DNA of 64,000 nt from Parabacteroides distasonis ATCC 8503 (GCF_000012845.1 NC_009615.1:3120501-3184500), one strand, 5' to 3'; counted from the first letter of the stretch, positions 1 to 8,089 are shown. The notes: a model not told the origin generated them from the sequence alone. Translations and numbers: made by a program.

Positions 1-218
1 AGTTGTATAAACAGGACCGGACACCGGGAGCGGAGGAGTTATTGCAAGAGAGCAAACGGATCCTCACGGATAATTATATGTTCGAGGAAACGATACTCCC
101 TACCTTGCCTTGTTCCAACGACGGTCTTTTCGCCATGACCCAACATTACAGCAATAGCTTGGAGGGCCTCACGCTGATGCTTAAGCAAATGGAACAAGTC
201 ACGGATAACCAGAAATAG
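1..218 (+). CDS. C-terminal end of an unrecognised protein (cut by window start)
   Basis: The reading frame is open from the first complete codon (position 3) to a TAG stop at 216-218, giving about 71 residues. The TTG at position 3 is probably internal, so the true start lies upstream. The visible tail is hydrophilic and helical (EELLQESKRIL, LEGLTLMLKQMEQ), with no membrane segment and no motif I recognise. Only 25 bp separate it from the next gene on the same strand, so the two are probably co-transcribed. Function unknown. Confidence 0.55.
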   Translation, partial: LYKQDRTPGAEELLQESKRILTDNYMFEETILPTLPCSNDGLFAMTQHYSNSLEGLTLMLKQMEQVTDNQK

Positions 219-243
219 TAATAACAATTAATACATATCAATC

Positions 244-1329
244 ATGAACACGACACACGTAAAATTGAGTCCCGCCGTATTGCTGACTTTCGTATTGCTG
301 CTATGCAATCTATCGGCAATAGCTAGGCCACAAGAGAAGATCAAGAAAAAAGAGATATCCCAATCCTACAGCGTAAGCGCCGGTGATCGTCTCCAAGTAG
401 AAAACCGTTATGGAAACATCACCGTTACCCACTGGAATCAGAATACGGTAGCTATACGGGTTGAGGTAGAATGTAAGGCTCGCAGCGAGGAACGTGCTCA
501 AGAGAACTTGGACCGTATCCAAATCGAGACCAAGAAGATAGGTGGTATTGTCTCAGCGGTCACTACGATAAAGAAGGAGATGAATAGCAATTCGAATAAT
601 GAGTCCATGACGATCAATTATTATATCCAGATGCCTCCTAAGCTCGCCGCAGACTTGAACCAGAAATACGGAAACATCAACTTGCCAAGCGATAATAACG
701 GCAACATGGATATCCATGTAAAATACGGCAACCTGAATGCGGGTAATTTCACAGCCAACGCAATGATAGAGGCCAAATATGGTAACATCGAGGTAGGAAA
801 TCTGCAGGACGCCCAACTGGATCTGGGCTACGTAGGAACCGCCAAGATTCGCAACGCTAAAGATTTAACGATAGACAGCAAATATTCCAATCTGGATATA
901 CAGGATATACAATCTTTACGCATGGAGATTAAATATGGTAATCTCACCATTGAAAGCGTAAGCAGACTAGACATGGAGATTAAGTACAGCGACGCTAAAA
1001 TCGGGACCCTTAAGGATGCATTGAATGTAAGTAGCCTTAGCTATAGTAACTTAAAGATACGGAACTTGTCTCCCTCTTTCTCGAAGGTGAACGTAGAATC
1101 CCATTATGGGAATTTAGAGGTAGCGCTTCCCGCAAAAACTTCTTTCCGGATAGTAGCGGAGAACATGAAGTATTCAAGCTGCGACGTGAACGGTTTCAAT
1201 ATCACCCGCAAGCATTTTGACGATGAGGATCGTGACAAGAATTACACCTATGAGATTAATGGTGGAAAGCAACCGACGATTCACTTCGAAGGAAATCGTT
1301 ACGGAAATCTAAAAGTCAAGGCCAATTAA
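244..1329 (+). CDS. Secreted DUF4097-like (putative adhesin-type beta-helix) protein
   Basis: The 361-residue product begins with a signal peptide (basic start, hydrophobic stretch to about residue 27, cleavage near AIARPQ). The mature part carries many spaced copies of a KYGN/KYSN/RYGN motif (NRYGNITV, QKYGNINL, VKYGNLNA, AKYGNIEV, IKYGNLTI, SHYGNLEV, NRYGNLKV), one every 20-25 residues. This is typical of the right-handed beta-helix of the DUF4097/DUF2807 envelope protein families. It follows the partial gene at 1-218 and converges on an ECF sigma factor operon. In related bacteria such proteins often sit beside ECF sigma/anti-sigma genes, so an envelope-stress link is plausible. Start ATG 244 leads straight into the signal peptide. 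Confidence 0.75.
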   Translation: MNTTHVKLSPAVLLTFVLLLCNLSAIARPQEKIKKKEISQSYSVSAGDRLQVENRYGNITVTHWNQNTVAIRVEVECKARSEERAQENLDRIQIETKKIGGIVSAVTTIKKEMNSNSNNESMTINYYIQMPPKLAADLNQKYGNINLPSDNNGNMDIHVKYGNLNAGNFTANAMIEAKYGNIEVGNLQDAQLDLGYVGTAKIRNAKDLTIDSKYSNLDIQDIQSLRMEIKYGNLTIESVSRLDMEIKYSDAKIGTLKDALNVSSLSYSNLKIRNLSPSFSKVNVESHYGNLEVALPAKTSFRIVAENMKYSSCDVNGFNITRKHFDDEDRDKNYTYEINGGKQPTIHFEGNRYGNLKVKAN

Positions 1330-1332
1330 TCA

Positions 1333-1366
1333 GTTGTAGAGACGGGGCGTGCCCCGTCTCTACAAC
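1333..1366. repeat. Perfect 16-bp-arm palindrome between convergent genes; likely bidirectional terminator
   Basis: The arms GTTGTAGAGACGGGGC (1333-1348) and GCCCCGTCTCTACAAC (1351-1366) are perfectly complementary around a 2-nt centre (GT). The element begins 3 bp after the stop of the DUF4097-like gene and ends 9 bp before the stop of the convergent gene. A T-rich stretch follows on the plus strand. A near-identical palindrome with compensated substitutions lies at 23016-23049, so this is a repeat family member as well as a probable terminator. Confidence 0.75.
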
Positions 1367-1375
1367 CGGATATTT

Positions 1376-1759
1376 TTATTTTGAGGTGTTTTGCCGGCGT
1401 ATCTCTTCTCTCTTCAACCAGTTATCGAGTTGTGTAAACAGGAAGAAACAAGAGATCCCGGAAGCAATCGTTAAAACAATCGGGAAATAGGCTCGCAAAG
1501 AACCTAAAACCGTTTCCGCCCCGCCCGGAGAAAGCTTAACCAAATACAAGATGCCTACTAACACAAGCATATAAGCGACAAACATGCTAAAAATGCCTAC
1601 AGGTGTAAACCGTTTCTTGATATAGTACTTATATACCCGCTTCTTCTCTTGTATAATCAATGCCATAATACGGGAGTTTAATGAGGCCGAAGGTTGTTCC
1701 GCCGTCCCTCTCATCAACTTACGTGTCAAATGATCAATATCTTTCTCATTCATATTCAT
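1376..1759 (-). CDS. Two-TM membrane protein, putative anti-sigma-type partner (DUF5056-like)
   Basis: 127 residues. The N-terminal half is soluble (DIDHLTRKLMRG, residues about 5-20). Two hydrophobic segments follow: about 52-75 (PVGIFSMFVAYMLVLVGILYLV) and about 90-110 (FPIVLTIASGISCFFLF). The tail is basic. Its start overlaps the stop of the ECF sigma gene in an ATGA junction, so translation is probably coupled. Position and topology fit a membrane regulator of the sigma factor, but there is no clear zinc-binding anti-sigma motif; the role is inferred from context. The DUF5056 assignment is from memory of similar Bacteroidales proteins. Confidence 0.7.
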   Translation of the reverse strand: MNMNEKDIDHLTRKLMRGTAEQPSASLNSRIMALIIQEKKRVYKYYIKKRFTPVGIFSMFVAYMLVLVGILYLVKLSPGGAETVLGSLRAYFPIVLTIASGISCFFLFTQLDNWLKREEIRRQNTSK

Positions 1760-2319
1760 AACAAATCAGCTGTCTCTAATTTCATTTTATCTTGCAACAC
1801 TTCATAAAACCGTTTCCGCCCACGGAATAGTTTTACTTTCACATTAGAAGCGCTCAATTCAGTGATCTGACAGATCTCTTCCACCGAGCATTCCTCCAAA
1901 TAATAAAGAGTAAGCAACAAGGCCTCATCAGCCGGAAGCTTTTTCAGCGTACGTGCGATCATCTCTTTCCGGTCCTCACGCTCTAATAAAGCCGTAGCCG
2001 ATTCAACTTCGTCATTCGAAAGGTCTACAGGGCCCGCCTCCTCATAACTCACGAACATACGCTGTTGTCTCAAGGCCGTCAACGCCGTACGATACACGAT
2101 CCTATAAAACCATGTTGAGAACTTACTATCGAAATGAAAATCGGAAAGAGCACGATACATCTTCACGAACGCATCCTGTACAGCCTCTTCTGCCTCCTCG
2201 CGATTTTCCAAGATACGAAGAGCGATGGTATAAGCCATCTTCTCATACTTCGCGACAAGGCAGGAGAAACTTTGCGTGTCCCCTGCCAAAATACGTTCTA
2301 TCCACTTTCGCTCATCCAT
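1756..2319 (-). CDS. RNA polymerase ECF-type sigma factor
   Basis: 187 residues with the standard ECF layout. Region 2 spans about residues 20-85 (YEKMAYTIALRILENREEAEE, QDAFVKMYRAL, FSTWFYRIVYRTAL). A short linker is followed by region 4 at about 125-175 (LKKLPADEALLLTLYYLEE, ICQITELSASNVKVKLFRGRKRF), whose helix-turn-helix recognises the -35 element. It directs RNA polymerase to a specific envelope or stress regulon. It is the middle gene of a three-gene minus-strand operon: 10 bp after the DUF6249-like gene and overlapping the downstream membrane protein by 4 bp. Its targets cannot be read from the sequence; the adjacent DUF4097-like gene is a candidate. Confidence 0.92.
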   Translation of the reverse strand: MDERKWIERILAGDTQSFSCLVAKYEKMAYTIALRILENREEAEEAVQDAFVKMYRALSDFHFDSKFSTWFYRIVYRTALTALRQQRMFVSYEEAGPVDLSNDEVESATALLEREDRKEMIARTLKKLPADEALLLTLYYLEECSVEEICQITELSASNVKVKLFRGRKRFYEVLQDKMKLETADLL

Positions 2320-2329
2320 CCGGTATCGT

Positions 2330-2737
2330 TTATTCTTCCAGACGCATTTTCTTCTCGTCCTCCAATCTCTCCTTCTCCATTAAAGAACGGGAAAGAAAGA
2401 AATAAATTATAAAAGCTACTCCACCGAACATAATCGTAATAGCCGGAACTAACAAAAAGAACCAATCGCTATCGTAAGTGAAAGCAGAGTCGACCATCAT
2501 ACCGACAATCACACCCAATGACAAACCGATCATAAAAATACCGTTACGCAGGGTATTATAACGATTAGGCCTTCTCTCGGGCCGCATAGCCTCTTCCAAC
2601 ACAATTCCTTTCTCAATCATCGCCATCTTTTCCTCATGCTTACTTTTAATGGTCATGTAACTAGCGATAATACCTAACAATACCGGCATACCTACCGCAC
2701 AAATAACACCTAAAATAGGAATCCACAACTCGTTCAT
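2330..2737 (-). CDS. Small membrane protein, DUF6249-like
   Basis: 135 residues. An N-terminal hydrophobic segment (about 5-28) is followed by a charged loop (KSKHEEKMAMIEKGI, MRPERRPNRYNTLRNG). Two more hydrophobic segments come at about 66-84 and 92-113, then a highly charged C-terminal helix (EKERLEDEKKMRLEE). The KxEEKMAMIEKG loop is characteristic of small Bacteroidetes membrane proteins encoded next to ECF sigma factors (DUF6249). First gene of the sigma operon. Function unknown; a regulatory or envelope-sensing role is inferred from position only. Confidence 0.75.
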   Translation of the reverse strand: MNELWIPILGVICAVGMPVLLGIIASYMTIKSKHEEKMAMIEKGIVLEEAMRPERRPNRYNTLRNGIFMIGLSLGVIVGMMVDSAFTYDSDWFFLLVPAITIMFGGVAFIIYFFLSRSLMEKERLEDEKKMRLEE

Positions 2738-2846
2738 ATCTTTTATTCTTTAAAGGTTTAATAAATTATTCGCTTTTATCAATAAGACATGAGCAATCAC
2801 AAATCGGTTACAAAAAAGAGAAGAAATTTTATACATGCACAAATAA

Positions 2847-2884
2847 AAGAAGCGAACTCCATCCATTTATGAAGTTCGCTTCTT
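2847..2884 (-). terminator. Rho-independent terminator of the oxidoreductase gene
   Basis: Perfect 12-bp arms (AAGAAGCGAACT 2847-2858 and AGTTCGCTTCTT 2873-2884) with a 14-nt loop. On the minus strand the stem is followed by TTTATTTG. It lies 30 bp past the stop of the gene at 2915-4573. Confidence 0.8.
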
Positions 2885-2914
2885 GGGAAAGTTATTTATC
2901 GTCTTTTTAGATAC

Positions 2915-4573
2915 TTACGCAAGTTCACCTCTTACGATCTCTTCTTTGTCCTTATCCCAATACATCGTACGTCCTTCCAGATAAGCGCGAGTACCCATAT
3001 GAGCGGTCATAGCCTCTTGAAAAGCGGCGTCGATATTACAACTAGGAGTCTTGCCTTGACGGATACATTCTAGCCACTCACGGATATGCAAGTGAGTCGT
3101 ATCATAACGTTTACCATTTACATACGTATACAGCAAACCACGTTTAGCAAAATACAACTCCGTAGGAGATGTAACGGAATCCGAGCTATTTTGTCCCGGT
3201 ACATAGGTATAGAACGGGGTATCTGTAGGAATAATACCTTCCTTGATCTTATCCGCATAACGAGTGGAATCTTGGTCAACCGTAATAGCCAAGATATTGG
3301 AAACCTCCATAGAAGCATCATGCCCCATGAACACCTTGCCACGGTTACGGCTACTTGCCAATGTAGCGCTATACAACATCGTCAAGTCACGATCCGGCCA
3401 CTCGAAAGTAGTCTGCAATACATCAGGTACCGTACGTCCGTCCTTGAAGAAATAAACACCACCGGATGAAGTAGCAGAATGAGGTATACCTACATGCATG
3501 ATCTGGTTGACAGCGTCGTACTCATGTGTCAACAAGTCACCGGAAAGACCTGTACTATAATCCCACCAGCAACGCCAGCGGAAGAAACGTTCCAGACTAA
3601 ACTTGCTACGCTCGTCCGGACCGATATATCTTTCAAGCTTATTGGATGTCATATAATCCATATATTCCTTAATACGCTCAGGATCACCCTCGAACTGCTT
3701 CCAATCAATCGTATTCGGATTAGAGCCTTCGATAATATCATATACCCAAGCACCATTTGGAGAGTTACGGTTCGTACAAACCTCGATCAAGTTAACAGGG
3801 CCTAATAATCCGTTACCGATAATCTCCTCGGCCTTCTGATAGCAATCGGTCTGACGTCCTTGGTGACCTAACTGAAATACAACGCCGGTCTCTTTGATCA
3901 CTTGGCGAACCATATACGTCTCAGGAACCGTCCATGATAACGGTTTCTCGCAATATACATGCTTTCCGGCACGTGCCGCAGCCATAGCGATCGTGCTATG
4001 CCAGTGGTCCGGACCAGCGATAATAACGGCATCCACATCCGGAGCCGTTACCAGCTCTTGATAAGTCCGGTAACGCTTCGGAGCAGGCCCGAACTTACCG
4101 TCGCTACCCTCACGATGGATATTGGAGCCGGTCAACACTGCGGCTTCACCATATACATCAAATATATCACAAACAGCGGTTATCTCGATATTCAGATCAT
4201 CTTGCTCCATATATTGTTGATAACGCGTGTCTTTCTTATTCAACTTATTAGCCTCTTTCATCTTATCGATCCAAGAAGGCTCAGCGAAACCTGCGGCACG
4301 CATCAATTGCTTTCCACGAATACCGAAGCCTATCAAACCGATACGGATCTTCTTGCCATCGCCTTGCGGCTCTAAATAGGAGGCCTGTCTGTTACTTACC
4401 TGAAATACATCTGATATGTTACGGCCTCTTAAAGCGTCTTTCCTTTTTTGGTAAACGCCATATGCCAAAGCACCTAAGATAGGCACTGTAGCCAATGTCT
4501 TCAATGTGTCCCGACGTCCTTTATCGGGCATTTGCTCCTGAGAAGGAGTATTCTTTGCATCTTCTGTTGCCAT
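2915..4573 (-). CDS. Gfo/Idh/MocA-family oxidoreductase with Tat signal
   Basis: About 552 residues. It is an NAD(P)-dependent sugar dehydrogenase-type enzyme that probably acts in the periplasm. The N-terminus has a twin-arginine signal (GRRDTLKTLATVPILGALAYG). A Rossmann fold follows at about residues 76-88 (IRIGLIGFGIRGKQ), then VIIAGPDHWHSTIAMAAARAGKHVYCEKPLSW, which holds the catalytic-lysine motif EKP. The C-terminal half has the RCWWDYSTGLSGDLLTHEYDAV motif seen in Bacteroidetes members. I chose the ATG at 4573 (MATED) over the TTG at 4582, which would overlap the DoxX stop; the gap is then 5 bp. It forms a two-gene unit with DoxX and may oxidise glycosides at C3 together with the paralogue at 6080-7570. 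The substrate is inferred. Confidence 0.88.
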   Translation of the reverse strand: MATEDAKNTPSQEQMPDKGRRDTLKTLATVPILGALAYGVYQKRKDALRGRNISDVFQVSNRQASYLEPQGDGKKIRIGLIGFGIRGKQLMRAAGFAEPSWIDKMKEANKLNKKDTRYQQYMEQDDLNIEITAVCDIFDVYGEAAVLTGSNIHREGSDGKFGPAPKRYRTYQELVTAPDVDAVIIAGPDHWHSTIAMAAARAGKHVYCEKPLSWTVPETYMVRQVIKETGVVFQLGHQGRQTDCYQKAEEIIGNGLLGPVNLIEVCTNRNSPNGAWVYDIIEGSNPNTIDWKQFEGDPERIKEYMDYMTSNKLERYIGPDERSKFSLERFFRWRCWWDYSTGLSGDLLTHEYDAVNQIMHVGIPHSATSSGGVYFFKDGRTVPDVLQTTFEWPDRDLTMLYSATLASSRNRGKVFMGHDASMEVSNILAITVDQDSTRYADKIKEGIIPTDTPFYTYVPGQNSSDSVTSPTELYFAKRGLLYTYVNGKRYDTTHLHIREWLECIRQGKTPSCNIDAAFQEAMTAHMGTRAYLEGRTMYWDKDKEEIVRGELA

Positions 4574-4578
4574 GGGTA

Positions 4579-5085
4579 TCAAATAAATTTAAGTTTATGC
4601 AATATCGGACACACACGTCCTAACACACGATCGAATCCTATGATTTGTGATGTAGGGAATACGCACATCAAGCCTAAAGCGGCGAACTCCACAAGGTTCT
4701 TGTCAATCCATAAATAAGAGCCTTCAAACGGCATCATATAGCTCGCTCCCACGAAAGAGGGGTGGGATAACGTGTACAGAGCGAGAAGAATCATACCTCC
4801 AACAGAAGATAAACGATACAAACAGCCTAAAGTCAAGCCTAGGCCGATCAATAACAGAGCCCACTCATTCAAGAAGTTGATGGTTGTCATCAAACTGTCG
4901 TCTTGAGTCAATTTGATAAAAAATGAAGCAGCGGGACCCTTTGAATCGAGTAGATAGGGTAGAGATGTCCATTTTGGGTTCATGATTTTTACTAGGCCTT
5001 CATACATAAAGTGCCAACCTATAAAAAGACGCAGCATCATCAGCCAAGTCATCTGCGCTTTCGTGTAACCTTGTTCTATTTTCAT
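4579..5085 (-). CDS. DoxX-family membrane protein
   Basis: 168 residues with four predicted membrane segments, at about 12-30, 70-90 (INFLNEWALLLIGLGLTLGCLY), 94-108 and 130-150. The N-terminal signature LRLFIGWHFMYEGLVKI is typical of DoxX, a family linked to quinone-dependent or sulfur redox and to membrane oxidoreductase complexes. It lies 5 bp upstream of the Tat-exported oxidoreductase. A role in passing electrons from the dehydrogenase to the quinone pool is reasonable but inferred from adjacency. Confidence 0.85.
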   Translation of the reverse strand: MKIEQGYTKAQMTWLMMLRLFIGWHFMYEGLVKIMNPKWTSLPYLLDSKGPAASFFIKLTQDDSLMTTINFLNEWALLLIGLGLTLGCLYRLSSVGGMILLALYTLSHPSFVGASYMMPFEGSYLWIDKNLVEFAALGLMCVFPTSQIIGFDRVLGRVCPILHKLKFI

Positions 5086-5134
5086 TTCTTGGTCCTAAAA
5101 AATTGGTTTAGAAAAAGTCGATTATTAAAAACAC

Positions 5135-5175
5135 AACACCCGAAGCTAAAATCATAGATTTAGGCCTCGGGCGTT
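5135..5175 (-). terminator. Rho-independent terminator of the DUF1080 gene
   Basis: Stem AACACCCGA (5135-5143) and TCGGGCGTT (5167-5175). The single mismatch becomes a G-U pair only in the minus-strand RNA, which then runs into GTGTTTTTAAT. It lies 28 bp after the stop of the gene at 5203-6057 and separates it from the DoxX/oxidoreductase unit. Confidence 0.7.
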
Positions 5176-5202
5176 ATTTATGCTAAAATGTGCTTGATAC
5201 GA

Positions 5203-6057
5203 TTAATCCAAAACTTTAACAGTAATGTTACGGAACCAAACATCATCCCCGTGGTCTTGAAATCCGATGAAACCTTCTTTGTTAGCGCCACCGCAATTCA
5301 ACAACAACTCATAAGCCAACGGCCATTTGTCTTTGCTAAATTTGCTATTATCCAACATTTCTTTCCATTGCGGAGTCCACAAGTGATACTCAACAACAGG
5401 TTCATCGCTATTCAAATAGTGAACAACTGTACCCTTATAGCACATGATCTTACCCTTGTTCCACTCACCGAACGGTTTTGCGTTCTGCGGTTTAGCAGGA
5501 ATCATGTCATACAAAGAAGAAGATTTACGGTTGCCATCCTTACCTAACTTAGCGTCGGGGTGGTTCTCGTTATCCAATACTTGGTACTCAGGAGCAGAGA
5601 TGTAAGAAGGTTGTCCCTCTACCTCTTGAATCATGATGAATACACCAGAGTTAGAGCCTTTACCTACTTTCCATTCGAACTCAAGCTCGAAGTTACCCAA
5701 CTTATGAGCGAAGATCAAGTCCCCACCGTTGGAAGCACCAGCCTCACCAGCACCAGAGCCATTGATTTTGATCGCTCCGTCCTCGATTGTCCAAGCACCC
5801 GGAACGTCAGCACGGTCATAACCTCTCCAGCCATTGAATGTCTTACCATCGAAGATCACATATCTACCCTCTTTATCTTTCGGGAAAGTCGTGATATCTA
5901 CAGTAGGAAGATCTGTCATGAGCTTGTACTCAGGAGTTGCGGCTTCTGTTGTAGTCTCAGCAGCTGCAGGAGCTTCTTCTGTTTTCTTTCCACCACCACA
6001 AGATGTGAAATAACACATCATGATAGCAGCACTTGCTAATAATACTGACTTTTTCAT
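5203..6057 (-). CDS. DUF1080 / 3-keto-disaccharide hydrolase-domain lipoprotein
   Basis: 284 residues. A lipoprotein signal peptide ends in the lipobox FTSC (Cys at about residue 20), followed by an Ala/Glu/Thr-rich linker. The rest is one DUF1080 domain, a concanavalin-like beta-sandwich: YVIFDGKTFNGWRGYD, WTIEDGAIKI, GDLIFAHKLGNFELEFEWKV, GSNSGVFIMIQE, PEYQVLDNENHPD, LYDMIPA and VWFRNITVKVLD at the C-terminus. Members cleave or eliminate from 3-keto-glycosides made by partner dehydrogenases. It lies 22 bp downstream of a Tat-exported Gfo/Idh/MocA enzyme, the expected partner, and shares its promoter. Substrate not determinable here. Confidence 0.88.
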   Translation of the reverse strand: MKKSVLLASAAIMMCYFTSCGGGKKTEEAPAAAETTTEAATPEYKLMTDLPTVDITTFPKDKEGRYVIFDGKTFNGWRGYDRADVPGAWTIEDGAIKINGSGAGEAGASNGGDLIFAHKLGNFELEFEWKVGKGSNSGVFIMIQEVEGQPSYISAPEYQVLDNENHPDAKLGKDGNRKSSSLYDMIPAKPQNAKPFGEWNKGKIMCYKGTVVHYLNSDEPVVEYHLWTPQWKEMLDNSKFSKDKWPLAYELLLNCGGANKEGFIGFQDHGDDVWFRNITVKVLD

Positions 6058-6079
6058 TTTATTTATTGAGTTAAAACTA

Positions 6080-7570
6080 TTATCTCGGCATATCTACCAA
6101 CTTCCAGCCTTCACGGTAGTTGTGCTTGATCAAGCCTGCGGCAAATTCTTGAGCATTAATTGGATCCGTCCACTCTGTCTTGAATTTCGGGTCACCATCG
6201 ATAACCTCGAATGTATCTTTCTTGATGATCTTGATTGTCTCATTCGGATCGATATTCGTAAATCTCATGTTAGGGCCATCCCACAACAATTCTTTATTCA
6301 ATCTTTGCAAACGAACAGCCAATACACCCATTACAACCATTTCATTGAACGGACCAGCCTCCAAGAAGTTAGACTTCGTCTGAACACGGCTGCCTGCGCT
6401 TTCCTTACAAGCACGAATCCAGTCTTGTTCGTGACCACCCTTCATAGCGTCTTTCACGCGGCGCAATGTTTGAGGAACGTTCGGTTTACGACCAGATAAC
6501 AACCATGGGTTAACACCGTAGCAACCACAGATCAATGTATCTTTCGTACCATGGAAGATACACAATCCACCACCTTCACCCATCAATTCCTTACCTTGAG
6601 GGAATCCTTCTGGACGATCCGGCATCATACCACCATCATACCAGTGAACTTCAACCTCCGGCATAGCTACCTTTGGCATATTATCACGAGCCGGGAATAC
6701 CAACTTAACATGCTGAGCGTTAGGAGCACAGTCTTGTAATAACAATGTAGAAGAACCTTGAACTCTTGTCGGATAGCCTAAATTCAAGCCTTTGAATACC
6801 GGATGTAAGATGTGGCAAGCCATATCACCCAACGCACCTGTACCATAATCCCACCATCCGCGCCAGTTCCAAGGATGATATGTCTTATTAAACGGTCTCA
6901 ATTTAGCAGGACCCGTAAACAAATCCCAATTCAATGTAGAAGGAATCTTATCAACTTTCTCAGGAGCGTTCAAACCTTGCGGCCAGATAGGACGGTTGGT
7001 AGCGCATTCTACTTTAGTAACCTCACCGATCTCACCATTCCAAATCCATTCACAGATCAAATCTACACCTTCAGCCAATGAAGAACCTTGGTTACCCATC
7101 TGAGTAGCTACGTCATACTTCTTAGCCAAGTTCGTAAGCAAACGGGACTCATAAACAGAGTGAGTCAACGGTTTCTGAGTGTATACGTGTTTGCCAAGCG
7201 TCATAGCGTCAGCTGTGATCATCGCATGAGTATGGTCAGCGGTAGCTACCAACACAGCGTCAATAGATTTACCCATCTCATCATACATCTTACGATAGTC
7301 CCAGTATTTTTTAGCTTGAGGATGACGGTCGAATACAGGTTTTGAGTACTTCCAGTCGATGTCACAAAGAGCTACGATATTCTCGGTAGTCTCCATGTTC
7401 TTTAAGTTAGCGTTACCCATACCTCCGATACCAACACCGGCAATATTCAATTTATCAGTTGGAGCGATATGACCATGGGTTTTACCTAGGACCGCACTCG
7501 GAACAATAGTCAAAGCTGCTGCGGCAGCCGTACCTTTTTGAAGAAAAGATCTTCTAGAAATGTTAGACAT
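6080..7570 (-). CDS. Gfo/Idh/MocA-family oxidoreductase with Tat signal (second copy)
   Basis: 496 residues. A clear Tat signal peptide (SRRSFLQKGTAAAAALTIVPSAVLG) indicates export of the folded, cofactor-bound enzyme. The Rossmann motif is LNIAGVGIGGMGNANL (about 41-56). The catalytic-loop motif is TQKPLTH rather than the usual EKP, with the lysine kept. The C-terminal domain has WRGWWDYGTGALGDMACHILHP. It is first gene of a unit with the DUF1080 lipoprotein and has a strong upstream promoter. It is clearly a distant paralogue of the oxidoreductase at 2915-4573. Likely role: periplasmic glycoside 3-dehydrogenase; substrate inferred. Confidence 0.88.
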   Translation of the reverse strand: MSNISRRSFLQKGTAAAAALTIVPSAVLGKTHGHIAPTDKLNIAGVGIGGMGNANLKNMETTENIVALCDIDWKYSKPVFDRHPQAKKYWDYRKMYDEMGKSIDAVLVATADHTHAMITADAMTLGKHVYTQKPLTHSVYESRLLTNLAKKYDVATQMGNQGSSLAEGVDLICEWIWNGEIGEVTKVECATNRPIWPQGLNAPEKVDKIPSTLNWDLFTGPAKLRPFNKTYHPWNWRGWWDYGTGALGDMACHILHPVFKGLNLGYPTRVQGSSTLLLQDCAPNAQHVKLVFPARDNMPKVAMPEVEVHWYDGGMMPDRPEGFPQGKELMGEGGGLCIFHGTKDTLICGCYGVNPWLLSGRKPNVPQTLRRVKDAMKGGHEQDWIRACKESAGSRVQTKSNFLEAGPFNEMVVMGVLAVRLQRLNKELLWDGPNMRFTNIDPNETIKIIKKDTFEVIDGDPKFKTEWTDPINAQEFAAGLIKHNYREGWKLVDMPR

Positions 7571-7648
7571 AGTAATAATTTTTTATAGATTAGCACTTAA
7601 CAATGATATTTCATGTGTCTTTACACCTTTACAGGCAACAAATTGTCG

Positions 7649-7678
7649 CAAATATAGCCAATGCTGTATTATTGACAA
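7649..7678 (-). promoter_or_regulatory. Bacteroidetes sigma-ABfr-type promoter of the oxidoreductase-DUF1080 operon
   Basis: Read on the minus strand: TTG (7678-7676), 19 nt, TATATTTG (7656-7649). This matches the TTTG-N19-TAnnTTTG consensus and lies about 80 bp upstream of the start codon at 7570. Confidence 0.75.
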
Positions 7679-7796
7679 GATCAAAAGACCGCTTTCTTAT
7701 TTAAAATAGTTTTTTTTAACAGACAGGATAGATCTTATTTATAATTTCATAAATATTATCTATAGGATTGGGGGTAATTTATTAACGCGGTTTGGA

Positions 7797-7804
7797 TATA
7801 TTTG
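7797..7804 (+). promoter_or_regulatory. Probable -7 element of the DUF4492-cydAB operon
   Basis: TATATTTG fits TAnnTTTG and lies 57 bp before the ATG at 7862. No well-spaced -33 TTTG is visible; the nearest TTG (7768-7770) is 26 nt away. Confidence 0.45.
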
Positions 7805-7861
7805 TAAAAACATGAAAACATATTCATATTAACAACTGTTATCTTAAATGAGAACAACTAT

Positions 7862-8089
7862 ATGAAAAAAGAATCTGCATTCATACGAATATATCGCTTT
7901 TATCTGGAAGGATTCCGGGAGATGAAGCTGGGCAAGACTCTTTGGCTAATAATTCTAGTCAAATTGTTTATCATGTTTTTTATCCTGAGATTATTCTTCT
8001 TTCCTAATTATCTCGGGCAATTCGATAGCGATAGTGAGAAGGAGAACCACGTATCGAACGAACTCATACAACGGGCAATAAATCCTTAA
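7862..8089 (+). CDS. DUF4492 small membrane protein of the cytochrome bd operon
   Basis: 75 residues. A charged N-terminus with an aromatic motif (FIRIYRFYLEGFREMKLGKTLW) leads into one membrane helix at about residues 27-47 (LWLIILVKLFIMFFILRLFFF), then FPNYLG and an acidic tail. This pattern is DUF4492, a small protein encoded just upstream of cydA in Bacteroidetes. Only 13 bp separate it from cydA. By analogy with the small CydX-type subunits of other bd oxidases it may assist assembly or stability, but this is inferred from position and size. Confidence 0.85.
   Translation: MKKESAFIRIYRFYLEGFREMKLGKTLWLIILVKLFIMFFILRLFFFPNYLGQFDSDSEKENHVSNELIQRAINP

Larger units (their letters stand above)
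7571..7861. other. Divergent intergenic region between the oxidoreductase and cytochrome bd operons
   Basis: About 290 bp, AT-rich, no coding frame. It holds a full consensus promoter to the left (7649-7678) and a -7 element to the right (7797-7804). Between them is a T/A-rich stretch (7690-7790) in which I see no clear operator palindrome. Confidence 0.6.

Noticed and set aside
2112..2412. Two plus-strand frames of 92-97 codons over the sigma factor and its upstream gene
   Set aside because: They lie antisense to the clear ECF sigma and DUF6249-like genes and show no motif or promoter.
4574..4582. TTG start of the first oxidoreductase
   Set aside because: An ATG nine bases later avoids overlap with the DoxX stop and still gives the whole Tat signal.
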